The notes below the pieces were generated by a model that saw only the letters and a program-made list of their open reading frames with translations, searched no databases and was not told where the DNA came from. Below, one piece after another: positions 35,669-43,642 of a stretch of DNA of 64,000 nt. The position numbers and the translations under genes were made by a program. This DNA is from an uncultured Bacteroidia bacterium. GTDB lineage: Bacteria > Bacteroidota > Bacteroidia > Bacteroidales > F082. Each line of letters starts with the position of its first letter. Position 1 is the stretch's first letter. The stretch covers positions 992,001 through 1,056,000 of the forward strand of contig CACYHP010000001.1 in the NCBI GenBank assembly GCA_902774295.1. The letters run 5' to 3'.

Positions 35669-37606
35669 ATGATGAAGACGACAGAAAAATTAAAAGCCTT
35701 CGCCATTTGCGCGGCAATAGCGCTCGCGCTATTGCCGGCGACAATGAAAGCCCAAAACGACACGTTTTTCCGTAGCAGTTTTGGTGACAATATCGACAAT
35801 CGTGACATCGATATTACGTTCGGTCTGATGAACGACCCATTCGGCGAAGCACCTTCACCTTACGGCTTCGGTCCTTCACAAGGAGATCCTTTGCCACTCG
35901 GAAGCGGATTACTGATAATGTTAACAGTCGGTGCAGGTTATGCCATCGCTCGCAGCAAACGCTCCCTGAAAAAGACTTCCGCCTTGTTGATGGCTTGCCT
36001 AATGACGCTCACATTCACACAATGCGGAAAAAAGTTGCAAACAATAACCACAAATGGAGAAACCGTTAGCATTACACTTAATGTGGGTAATAGCGGCAGA
36101 CATATCATCGAGCCAGGTCCGGGCTATGTGCCTATCACCTATGAGGCAGGCGATGTCATGTACGTCAGCAATGGCGGTTCCTACGCCGGTAAGTTGACAT
36201 GCAGCGACGACAATGGACCTTTCGTAGGCGATATCGTCGTCAATAATCCTGCAGATGACCTGTATTTTTACTTCCTTGGAGGTTTGGAAACTAAAGATCT
36301 GGAATCAGGCACAACATCTCTGACAGTGGATATCTCAGACCAAGGCAGCAAACTCCCTGTACTCTCAATGGGACGCGCTGAGTATGTAGAAGGTCAGACA
36401 ACTTTTACTTGCAATCTTACTAATAAATGTGCCTTGGTGGAGTTTGATTTTGCCGAAGGTACAAATAAAAAAGTGAAGATTAGCAATATGCTGTGCGAGG
36501 CTAAAATTGATTTTACCAACAATTCGATAACTCCAACCGAAAAACTGGATGCCATTTCACTTTATTCATTTAATAATACAGAAAAATGGGGAATTCTGTT
36601 ATTAAGTGATGTTGAAAGAAAATCGATGGGAATGGTGTACAATAGAACAATGAATTATTCATATACAGGTGCTGATGTTGAAATCGATATCTATGATTAT
36701 TACGATGGAGTTACAGTTCCCGCCTTGTCGGATAACAACAATTTCCTTTACGGAAACAACGCCATTACGGTGGATAATTCCGACAATAACAAGAATAACA
36801 GGGTCTTTGTCGTAAGTGCTAATGGCAATGCGGTCCGTTTTGCTCCAGGCAATTTGATGTACAGAAAATCTACTGGTGAATGGAGTTTCATGGAACACCA
36901 ATATGATGTTGTTGAGACTACTTCTGTTGAGGTTGGTGAAGATTATGCATTACAGGATGTTGTTGACCATTTTGGTTGGGGATGCACAGGATTCCAGGAT
37001 TCACAGTATGGAATTTCGCAAAACTATTATATGCCATATAGTACTAATCATACAAATTCCAATGCATATTATGGACCTACAGGGTCTCATGGATTGTCTG
37101 TAATGAACAAATCTGATTGGGGTGCAGTTGCCAATGATGCAAACCTTGGCGGTCACGATGACTGGCGTTTGCTTACCAAAGACGAATGTGATTATTTGTT
37201 GAAATATAGATTAAATGCATTTGGGAAAAGAGCTTCAGCACAAATATATAAACCCAATATAGACCCATATTATCAAAATGGAATGATGTTTTTCCCGGAA
37301 GATTGGATTAATGACGGTACGATTAATACATATGTGACTGCATGGAATAACAATAGATTTGATGATTTTACTGCTTTAGCAACTTTTCTTGAGAGTAATG
37401 GAGCAATATATTTGCCAGCTGCAGGTTATCATGAAGTGACTAGTGGCAAAATGAAAGTAAAATCCATTAACAGCGGTGGTTATTACTGGCTGTCTACTTA
37501 TTACAGTGACGTTGCAGCATGTTGTTGGTATATCTCAGGAAGCTCAGGCATAGATGTGAAGTTTAAAGCCAGATCTTTAGGTTATTCAGTCCGTCTTGCC
37601 CGCTAG
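35669..37606 (+). CDS. FISUMP/lectin-like surface protein with internal sorting-like tail and lipobox
   Basis: This 645-residue protein has three parts. Residues 1-29 are a signal peptide (ending MKAQ). Residues 30-98 are a short segment that closes with PLGSGLLIMLTVGAGYAIAR-SKR, a hydrophobic helix plus basic residues like those ending small Bacteroidales surface proteins. Residues 101-119 (ALLMACLMTLTFTQC) look like a lipoprotein signal with C119. The rest is an extracellular-type region, and from about 400 it resembles the Fibrobacter major paralogous (FISUMP) or C-type-lectin-like fold: HDDWRLLTKDE, GYYWLSTYYSDVAAC and the ending GYSVRLAR. The gene lies alone between its promoter and a strong terminator. 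Whether it is one membrane-inserted protein or a fusion is unclear. Confidence 0.65.
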   Translation: MMKTTEKLKAFAICAAIALALLPATMKAQNDTFFRSSFGDNIDNRDIDITFGLMNDPFGEAPSPYGFGPSQGDPLPLGSGLLIMLTVGAGYAIARSKRSLKKTSALLMACLMTLTFTQCGKKLQTITTNGETVSITLNVGNSGRHIIEPGPGYVPITYEAGDVMYVSNGGSYAGKLTCSDDNGPFVGDIVVNNPADDLYFYFLGGLETKDLESGTTSLTVDISDQGSKLPVLSMGRAEYVEGQTTFTCNLTNKCALVEFDFAEGTNKKVKISNMLCEAKIDFTNNSITPTEKLDAISLYSFNNTEKWGILLLSDVERKSMGMVYNRTMNYSYTGADVEIDIYDYYDGVTVPALSDNNNFLYGNNAITVDNSDNNKNNRVFVVSANGNAVRFAPGNLMYRKSTGEWSFMEHQYDVVETTSVEVGEDYALQDVVDHFGWGCTGFQDSQYGISQNYYMPYSTNHTNSNAYYGPTGSHGLSVMNKSDWGAVANDANLGGHDDWRLLTKDECDYLLKYRLNAFGKRASAQIYKPNIDPYYQNGMMFFPEDWINDGTINTYVTAWNNNRFDDFTALATFLESNGAIYLPAAGYHEVTSGKMKVKSINSGGYYWLSTYYSDVAACCWYISGSSGIDVKFKARSLGYSVRLAR

Positions 37607-37630
37607 TTGATGACATTGATAATTAAAATA

Positions 37631-37661
37631 AAAAAAGCTCGGTTTTAAGCCGGGCTTTTTT
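37631..37661 (+). terminator. rho-independent terminator
   Basis: AAAAAAGCTCGG (37631-37642) pairs with CCGGGCTTTTTT (37650-37661), with one G-T wobble and a 7-nt loop, giving a GC-rich core followed by a T-run. It lies 24 nt after the stop of the 35669 gene. The A-tract on the left makes it possibly bidirectional, also serving the convergent nadE. Confidence 0.85.
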
Positions 37662-37681
37662 ATTTATCCTACAATAAATCT

Positions 37682-38428
37682 TTACAGCGAGAAATGCGGA
37701 ATCGGCTCCAACTTGAACAGATTCTTCGCGTGCTTGTCGTCAATCTTCGCCTTTATTACAGGGTCTTCGCACACGCCCGTTCTTATATATTTATCTAAGG
37801 TGGCGTAGGTGAAACCTAAATTGTCTTCGTCGCTCTTGCCGCAAAGACCGTCTGAAGGGGTCTTCTCAACCAAGTCGATTGGCAGCCCGAGTTCTTTTCC
37901 GATGGCTTTCACCTCTTGCACTGTGAGTCCGCCGAGAGGGGAGAAGTCGCCGGCAGCATCACCGTAACGAGTGGAATATCCCACCCAGTCTTCCGAGAGG
38001 TTGCATGTGTTGGCCACGCGGCCGTTGACCGACTGTGACACCGCGTATGCTGCCGTCATCCTCAGACGTGGAGGCATGTTGATAACAGTCTGATTAGCAA
38101 CGTCTTTGCCGAGCGTTCCAAGTTGCTCTTTCACCTCTTTCATCAAAGCGTTATATGTCTCGCCGATGTTGACGCAGACATATTTTATTCCGAGATGGTT
38201 GATGAGCTTCATGCTGTCGGAGATGTCTTTCTGTATCCCATTTGGCATCGTCACGCCATAGACGCGGTCTTTGCCGAGCGCCTCGACGCACAATCCAGCC
38301 ACTATTGAGCTGTCCTTGCCTCCTGAGATGGCGACGACGGCATTACAGCCTTTGCCATTCACCTCAAACCAGTCTCTAATCCATTGAACTACTTGGTTTT
38401 TAACTGTTTTTGCATCAAAATCTTTCAT
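37682..38428 (-). CDS. nadE: NAD+ synthase (ammonia-dependent)
   Basis: NadE amidates nicotinic acid adenine dinucleotide to NAD+ using ATP and ammonia. The start ATG 38428 (MKDFDAKTVKNQVVQWIRDW) gives 248 residues, normal for the single-domain form without a glutaminase. The P-loop AISGGKDSSIVAGL lies near residue 34. ANTCNLSEDWVGYSTRYGD corresponds to the conserved GTxNxxE...GYxTxxGD region, and SDGLCGKSDEDNLGFTY follows. Confidence 0.93.
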   Translation of the reverse strand: MKDFDAKTVKNQVVQWIRDWFEVNGKGCNAVVAISGGKDSSIVAGLCVEALGKDRVYGVTMPNGIQKDISDSMKLINHLGIKYVCVNIGETYNALMKEVKEQLGTLGKDVANQTVINMPPRLRMTAAYAVSQSVNGRVANTCNLSEDWVGYSTRYGDAAGDFSPLGGLTVQEVKAIGKELGLPIDLVEKTPSDGLCGKSDEDNLGFTYATLDKYIRTGVCEDPVIKAKIDDKHAKNLFKLEPIPHFSL

Positions 38429-38450
38429 AATTGTATGATCTTTTTTATTT

Positions 38451-38473
38451 GGTCGCCTGCGGCTCAAAATCTT
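38451..38473 (-). repeat. GCCGCAGGC-type dispersed repeat (short copy)
   Basis: 23 nt that match the sequence at 38516-38538 with one difference (GGTCGCCTGCGGCTC against GGTCGCCTACGGCTC). It lies upstream of nadE. Confidence 0.6.
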
Positions 38474-38481
38474 AAAAAAAT

Positions 38482-38512
38482 CTGTTATTTTTAACTTTTA
38501 TCTTTTAAACTA
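38482..38512. repeat. AT-rich heptamer stretch upstream of nadE
   Basis: TTTTTAACTTTTATCTTTTAAAC, with words of 7 to 8 nt, lies between the two copies of the GCCGnAGGC repeat. Confidence 0.35.
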
Positions 38513-38515
38513 ATC

Positions 38516-38568
38516 GGTCGCCTACGGCTCAAAATCTTTCAAAATCTTTTTAAAAATCATTCAAAATG
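38516..38568 (-). repeat. GCCGTAGGC-type dispersed repeat (long copy)
   Basis: On the minus strand, about 53 nt containing ATTTTGAAAGATTTTG and GCCGTAGGC. It aligns with 58847-58900 on the plus strand over about 50 nt with a handful of differences and one 1-nt insertion. It lies between the YggS-type gene and nadE. Confidence 0.65.
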
Positions 38569-38614
38569 TTCTTCCAAGTATTTTTTTTGATTTCTGTCCT
38601 TTAGGGCATCCAAA

Positions 38615-39283
38615 TTAATTATAATGTCTCTCTCCAAAAATTTTACTTCCGACTCTCACCATCGTCGAGCCTTCTTCAATTGCGATAGGATAATCGTGCG
38701 ACATTCCCATCGAAATCTCCTTAAACCACTCGCAGCCGCTGAAATACTTGGCTTTCAAGGTGGTGAAGATCTCTTTGAGATGCTTAAACTCCTTGCGTAC
38801 CTGATTCATGTCGTCGGTGTTGGTCGCCATTCCCATCACGCCGCAGATGCGCACGTTCTTCATCGATTTATACACGTCGGAATTCAAGATTTCCTCAGCT
38901 TCCTCCATGTTTAAACCGAACTTCGTCTCCTCTTCAGCAATGTGGAACTGCAATAGACAATCAACAACAACATCGTGTTTTGCAGCCTCTTTGTTGACGG
39001 CTTGCAATAAATTAAAGGTGTCAATTGAATGTATCATCTTCGCGAACTGGATGATGTATTTTATCTTGTTTGTCTGAAGATGACCGATGAAATGCCAGTC
39101 GATGTCCTTGGGCAGCACCTCGTGTTTGTCGCGCATCTCAAGTGCGTGGTTCTCGCCAAACACTCGTTGACCCGCGTCGTAAGCCTCCTGAATGTCCTCC
39201 GCAGGCTTGGTCTTCGACACTGCTACCAGCAAAACTCCCGAAGGGATTGTTTTTCTTACTGTTTCCAAATTTTCCTTTACCAT
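38615..39283 (-). CDS. YggS-family pyridoxal-phosphate-binding protein
   Basis: The 222-residue protein is a PLP-binding TIM-barrel of the PLPBP/YggS family, which takes part in vitamin B6 and amino-acid homeostasis rather than a known reaction. I chose ATG 39283 (MVKENLETVRK); the upstream in-frame ATG would add a poorly conserved MHCFKNFVI. The PLP lysine is in VAVSKTKPAEDIQEAY. GENHALEM, DWHFIGHLQTNKIKYI, ICGVMGMATN and SMGMSHDYPIAIEEGSTMVRVGSKIFGER are family motifs. Confidence 0.92.
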   Translation of the reverse strand: MVKENLETVRKTIPSGVLLVAVSKTKPAEDIQEAYDAGQRVFGENHALEMRDKHEVLPKDIDWHFIGHLQTNKIKYIIQFAKMIHSIDTFNLLQAVNKEAAKHDVVVDCLLQFHIAEEETKFGLNMEEAEEILNSDVYKSMKNVRICGVMGMATNTDDMNQVRKEFKHLKEIFTTLKAKYFSGCEWFKEISMGMSHDYPIAIEEGSTMVRVGSKIFGERHYN

Positions 39284-39318
39284 GATGACAAAGTTTTTAA
39301 AACAATGCAAAATTACTA

Positions 39319-39400
39319 AAAGTTTTTAGTCGTTAGTCGTTAGTTGTTAGTTTTTTTTATTAAAAAAATATAAGGTCTAAAGTCTAATGTCTAAAGACTT
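39319..39400. repeat. TTAGTCG and TCTAAAG heptamer arrays
   Basis: Two arrays in one gap: TTAGTCG, TTAGTCG, TTAGTTG, TTAGTTT (39328-39350), then TCTAAAG, TCTAATG, TCTAAAG (39376-39396), with a period of 7 nt. They lie upstream of the sulfatase promoter and downstream of the divergent YggS-type gene start. Confidence 0.6.
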
Positions 39401-39405
39401 TTTAT

Positions 39406-39413
39406 TATTTTTG
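39406..39413 (+). promoter_or_regulatory. -7 promoter element for the sulfatase gene
   Basis: TATTTTTG followed by C, 15 nt before the ATG at 39429. The -33 region is filled by the heptamer array and has no TTTG at the right spacing. Confidence 0.45.
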
Positions 39414-39428
39414 CAAAAATTTCAAGCT

Positions 39429-41297
39429 ATGAAAAAATACGTCATTTATCTAGTTAAGTTATTGATATTCTTACTGATAATGTTTGCTGCGATGCGAGTG
39501 GTCTTCATCGTGAACTATTGGCATCTCGTCAATGTTGATATGGTTCCGTTTACCGAGATCCTCAGAAGCTTCTTCAAGGCGCTGCCTCTCGACATCGCGA
39601 CGGCGTGTTTCATCATGGCATTGCCTGCCCTCGTGCTGTTTGTCGGCATATGTTTCAACCGAAATATCAACTATCGCTGGATGCGCTGGTATTTTTACCT
39701 CATAATAGCCAGCTATGTCCTCGCCGTGATGGGCGAAATAGGCATCTACGGCGAATGGGGTACCAAGCTGAGCGCCAAGGCCTTGGCATATCTCGAGAAC
39801 CCTTCGGAAGTGATAAATACAGCATCAACACAGCAAACAGTGCTGCTCATCTCGCTTTGGGCATGTTTCACGGTGCTTTTCTGCTGGTGGTACGTCAGAT
39901 GGATAGAGCCTTCGAAAATCATAATAAATGAAAGGAAAATCGACTGGTTTATGTATCCTGCGCTGTTTGTCCTCACTTTCGGCTTGATTTTCATCGGAAT
40001 GCGCGGCGGCTTCAACGAGATACCGATCTCAACAAGCTCGGGATATTTTAGCAACTATAAGATAGTCAACATCATGACGGTGAATCCTGTCTATAATCTT
40101 GCAGAAAACCTCACCAACGACCGCAAGGTGAAAGACAACGCTCATTTCAACTATATGGATTTCGAAACGGCGAAGAGAATCACCGAAGAGACTCATCAGA
40201 TAGAATGTGACTCAACGGTTAACATTCTGAAGACCGATCGCCCTAACGTGTTGATAGTCTTGCTCGAAAGCTGGTCGGCAGACTTGATCGAATCGCTTGG
40301 AGGCGACCCGAGCATTGCACCTAACTTCCATGAACTTGAGAAAGACGGACTGCTGTTTACCAATTTCTATGCATCAGCAAACCGCTCGCAACAGGCGATA
40401 GCTTCAATAATCGGCGGTCTGCCGGGTCTCCCTGTGACCACTATCACCAACCATCAGGAGAAATATTACGCCATCCCGTCAATCATCCAACCGCTTGATT
40501 CTCTCGGATATTACACGAGTTTCTACTTCGGTGGCGAGCTTAATTACGGCAACATCCTTTCATATCTGAGATACAACGAATTCGACAGAATCATTGAGGG
40601 GAAAGATGTTAAAGAGCATTTCCATAAAGGAAAACTCGGCATTCAGGACACCGACATGTTGCCTTGGGCTGCAAAGGACATCAACAGTCAGCCGGAGCCG
40701 TTCTTTACCACGATTTTCACGCTGAGCACACACTCGCCATACGATTATCCTAAGATTTTCGAAGAGCTCGAATGGCCTCAGCTTGAGAAGGTGTTTGTCA
40801 ACTCGGCGAAATATACCGACATTGCTATAAAACTCTTTATGGACAGGGCAAAACAGCAGCCTTGGTACGACAACACGCTGTTCCTCTTCATGGCCGACCA
40901 CAGCCATCCGTCGTATAAGAACCATCCGCTGGAATCCTTTGAATATCATAAGATTCCATTGCTGATTTGCGGCGAACCTCTGCAGGACTCACTCCGTGGA
41001 ACCACCTACGACAAGATTTGTGGCAACACCGACATCCCTGCAACACTTTTGGCACAATTAGGAGTTCATCATGATGAGTTTTTCTGGAGTAAAGATGTGT
41101 TCAATACCTGCTATAAACCATTCGCATTCTTTGAGTTATACAGCGGTCTCGGCTGGAAGACCAACGAAGGCGAGTTTGTCATCTCAACAAACAACCATGT
41201 GGTGAAAAACACCTTCCCGGAGGAACTGTCCGACAGCCTCACACACCAAGGGAAAGCTTATATGCAATATCATTTTGATTTGTTTAACCGGTATTAA
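39429..41297 (+). CDS. LTA-synthase-family sulfatase-like membrane enzyme
   Basis: The 622-residue protein (start ATG 39429, MKKYVIYLVKLLIFLL) has about five N-terminal membrane helices. It also has a C-terminal alkaline-phosphatase/sulfatase domain from about residue 270: RPNVLIVLLESWSADL with the first metal-binding glutamate, and NFYASANRSQQAIASIIGGLPGLP, in which the serine of NRS lies at the usual nucleophile position. Later metal-ligand regions are TIFTLSTHSPYDYP and FLFMADHSHPSY. This is the architecture of lipoteichoic-acid-synthase-like phosphoglycerol or phosphoethanolamine transferases. In Gram-negatives these usually modify membrane-associated glycans or lipids; the substrate is unknown. 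Confidence 0.88.
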   Translation: MKKYVIYLVKLLIFLLIMFAAMRVVFIVNYWHLVNVDMVPFTEILRSFFKALPLDIATACFIMALPALVLFVGICFNRNINYRWMRWYFYLIIASYVLAVMGEIGIYGEWGTKLSAKALAYLENPSEVINTASTQQTVLLISLWACFTVLFCWWYVRWIEPSKIIINERKIDWFMYPALFVLTFGLIFIGMRGGFNEIPISTSSGYFSNYKIVNIMTVNPVYNLAENLTNDRKVKDNAHFNYMDFETAKRITEETHQIECDSTVNILKTDRPNVLIVLLESWSADLIESLGGDPSIAPNFHELEKDGLLFTNFYASANRSQQAIASIIGGLPGLPVTTITNHQEKYYAIPSIIQPLDSLGYYTSFYFGGELNYGNILSYLRYNEFDRIIEGKDVKEHFHKGKLGIQDTDMLPWAAKDINSQPEPFFTTIFTLSTHSPYDYPKIFEELEWPQLEKVFVNSAKYTDIAIKLFMDRAKQQPWYDNTLFLFMADHSHPSYKNHPLESFEYHKIPLLICGEPLQDSLRGTTYDKICGNTDIPATLLAQLGVHHDEFFWSKDVFNTCYKPFAFFELYSGLGWKTNEGEFVISTNNHVVKNTFPEELSDSLTHQGKAYMQYHFDLFNRY

Positions 41298-41306
41298 AAT
41301 TATTTG

Positions 41307-41314
41307 TATTTTTG
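41307..41314 (+). promoter_or_regulatory. -7 promoter element for ffh
   Basis: TATTTTTG followed by C, 27 nt before the ATG at 41341. The nearest upstream TTTG is at N24, longer than the ideal spacing. Confidence 0.45.
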
Positions 41315-41340
41315 CAATTTGAAATTTAAGAAATTGAAAT

Positions 41341-42675
41341 ATGTTTGAAGGCTTAACCGAGAAATTAGAACGTTCGTTTAAAATCCTTAAAGGACAAGGA
41401 TATATCACTGAAATCAATGTGGCTGAGACAGTTAAGGAAGTCCGTAAGGCCTTGCTTGACGCCGATGTGAGCTATAAAATCGCCAAGGATGTCACCAACG
41501 ACATCAAGGAGAAAGCCATCGGTCAGAAGATTTTGACATCTGTGTCGCCGAGCCAGTTGATGGTGAAGATTGTTCACGACGAGCTGGCAGAGCTCATGGG
41601 TGGCGAACATACCGAGATTAACATCAAAGGTAATCCGGCTATCGTCCTCATCGCAGGTCTGCAAGGTTCCGGTAAGACCACTTTCTCGGCGAAACTCGCC
41701 AACTATCTTAAGACCAAGAAGGGTAAGACAGTGATGCTGGTGGCAGGCGACGTGTATCGTCCGGCCGCTATCGACCAGTTGAAGGTCCTCGGCGAGCAAG
41801 TCGGCGTGGAAGTCTATACGGAAGAAGGCAACAAAAACCCCGTCCAGATTGCTGAAAACGCCATTGCGAAGGCTAAGAGAGACGGCAAGAACGTGGTCAT
41901 CATCGATACCGCCGGTCGTCTCGCCGTTGACGAGGAGATGATGAACGAGATCGCCAAGATTAAGGAGACGGTGAAGCCACAGGAGACCCTGTTCGTGGTC
42001 GACGCCATGACAGGTCAGGACGCTGTAAACACAGCTAAAGCCTTCAACGACCGCCTCGACTTCGATGGCGTGGTGCTCACCAAACTCGACGGTGACACAC
42101 GTGGTGGTGCTGCATTGACAATCCGTACAGTCGTTGAGAAACCTATCAAATTCGTGGGTCTCGGCGAGAAGATGGACGCTCTTGATATCTTCTACCCGAA
42201 ACGTATGGCCGACCGTATCCTCGGCATGGGCGATATCGTGTCTCTCGTGGAAAAAGCCCAGGAGCAGTTCGACGCAGAAGAAGCAGCCAAATTGAAGAGA
42301 AAACTCGCTAAAAACGAGTTCAACTATAACGATTTCCTCAAACAAATCCAGCAAATCAAGAAGATGGGCAGCATTAAAGACCTTGCCGGAATGATTCCTG
42401 GAATGAACAAGATCAAGGATGAGGACATCGACGAAGACGCATTCAAAAGCATTGAGGCAATCATCGGCTCGATGACACCTGCTGAGCGTGAGGATCCGAA
42501 GCTCATGAACGGCAGCCGCAAGCGCAGGATTGCCAACGGCTCGGGCAACAGCATCGAAGAGGTCAACCGCCTCATCAAACAGTTTGAGGAGACATCCAAG
42601 ATGATGCGCATGGTCTCGACAGGCGGCGCCAAGAAGATGATGCAGATGATGCAGCAAGCGAAACGCAGACGTTAG
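41341..42675 (+). CDS. ffh: signal recognition particle protein
   Basis: Ffh is the GTPase of the signal recognition particle and targets inner-membrane proteins co-translationally. It has 444 residues. The N domain spans 1-90. The G domain contains IAGLQGSGKTTFSAKLA near 103, VAGDVYRPAAIDQL, VIIDTAGRLAVDEEM near 188 and TKLDGDTRGGAALT near 245. The methionine-rich M domain (from about 325) ends KKMMQMMQQAKRRR. It is immediately upstream of folD, separated by a heptamer-type spacer. Confidence 0.97.
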   Translation: MFEGLTEKLERSFKILKGQGYITEINVAETVKEVRKALLDADVSYKIAKDVTNDIKEKAIGQKILTSVSPSQLMVKIVHDELAELMGGEHTEINIKGNPAIVLIAGLQGSGKTTFSAKLANYLKTKKGKTVMLVAGDVYRPAAIDQLKVLGEQVGVEVYTEEGNKNPVQIAENAIAKAKRDGKNVVIIDTAGRLAVDEEMMNEIAKIKETVKPQETLFVVDAMTGQDAVNTAKAFNDRLDFDGVVLTKLDGDTRGGAALTIRTVVEKPIKFVGLGEKMDALDIFYPKRMADRILGMGDIVSLVEKAQEQFDAEEAAKLKRKLAKNEFNYNDFLKQIQQIKKMGSIKDLAGMIPGMNKIKDEDIDEDAFKSIEAIIGSMTPAEREDPKLMNGSRKRRIANGSGNSIEEVNRLIKQFEETSKMMRMVSTGGAKKMMQMMQQAKRRR

Positions 42676-42734
42676 TTTAGAGTTGAGAGTGTAGAGTTTA
42701 GAGTAGTTTAAAGTTGATAGTTAAAAGTTAAAAG
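42674..42734. repeat. TAGAGTT/GTTAAAA heptamer array
   Basis: TAGAGTT, GAGAGTG, TAGAGTT, TAGAGTA, GTTTAAA, GTTGATA, GTTAAAA, GTTAAAA: eight degenerate 7-nt units in a row, filling the whole gap between ffh and folD. It is one of the clearest 7-nt-periodic arrays in the window. Confidence 0.7.
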
Positions 42735-43613
42735 ATGAATATAGGAGATAAAATCATCGACGGCAAAGCTATCGCCGATGCAATGAAAAAGGAAATAGCG
42801 GCGGAAGTTGCCGGAATGTTGGACAAAGGCATGGACGCCCCGCATCTCGCTGCTGTGATAGTGGGCGAGGATGGCGCCTCCAAGACATATGTCGCATCCA
42901 AAGAGAAAGCCTGCCAGAGCGTTGGAATGACGAGCTCAGTGTACCGCCTCCCGGAAAAGACCACAGAGGAAGAACTGCTGAACCTCATCAATTTCCTTAA
43001 CAATGACGAGGAGATCGACGGCTACATCATCCAGCTGCCGTTGCCGAAACATATCAACGAGACCAAGGTTATCCACAGCATCAACCCGAAGAAAGACGTC
43101 GACGGTTTCACACCTCACAACATCGGTCTGATGCAGCTTGGCGAGCCTAGCTTCTTGCCTGCAACACCAGCCGGCATCATGGAGCTCCTGAAACGCAGCG
43201 GCATCGAGACAGCGGGCAAACGCGTGGTGGTGTTGGGTCGTTCTAATATCGTGGGAACCCCAATCAGCGTTATGCTTTCACGTAAAGGCGCCGACGCTAC
43301 AGTGACTATCTGCCACAGCAAGACAGAGAACCTTCCGGAGATTACACGTCAGGCTGATATTTTGGTCGTTGCCATCGGAAAACCGAAGTTCCTCAAGGCC
43401 GACATGGTGAAGCCGGGCGCTGTTGTCATCGACGTGGGTATCCATCGTATCGAAGACAAAACCACAGAAAAAGGCTACCGCATTGAAGGCGATGTCGATT
43501 TCGACGAGGTGATTAAAGTGGCATCGAAAATCACTCCAGTGCCAGGCGGCGTGGGACCAATGACAATCGTAGAGCTGCTTTATAATACTTTACAAGCTAA
43601 AAAGAGGAGATAA
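42735..43613 (+). CDS. folD: methylene-tetrahydrofolate dehydrogenase/cyclohydrolase
   Basis: FolD interconverts 5,10-methylene- and 10-formyl-tetrahydrofolate with NADP+. Its 292 residues are typical. The catalytic lysine lies in TYVASKEKACQSVG near residue 58. GYIIQLPLPKHINE and DVDGFTPHNIGLM are family motifs. The NADP-binding part has VVLGRSNIVGTPIS and the end has TPVPGGVGPMTIVELL. The stop at 43611-43613 is followed almost at once by the OmpA/PD40 gene. Confidence 0.97.
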   Translation: MNIGDKIIDGKAIADAMKKEIAAEVAGMLDKGMDAPHLAAVIVGEDGASKTYVASKEKACQSVGMTSSVYRLPEKTTEEELLNLINFLNNDEEIDGYIIQLPLPKHINETKVIHSINPKKDVDGFTPHNIGLMQLGEPSFLPATPAGIMELLKRSGIETAGKRVVVLGRSNIVGTPISVMLSRKGADATVTICHSKTENLPEITRQADILVVAIGKPKFLKADMVKPGAVVIDVGIHRIEDKTTEKGYRIEGDVDFDEVIKVASKITPVPGGVGPMTIVELLYNTLQAKKRR

Positions 43614-43642
43614 TCATAGCTAAAAAAAGTTATATCAACAGA

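Noticed and set aside
38557..38616. Short minus-strand fragment reading NLDALKDRNQKKYLEEHFE before a stop
   Set aside because: It looks like the end of a protein but has no start, overlaps the YggS-type gene end in another frame and partly consists of a dispersed repeat. Too short to call a pseudogene.
41365..42657. 430-residue open frame on the minus strand opposite ffh
   Set aside because: It lies entirely opposite a clear ffh gene and is rich in His, Leu and Asp as expected from antisense of charged helical codons. No domain or promoter is seen.
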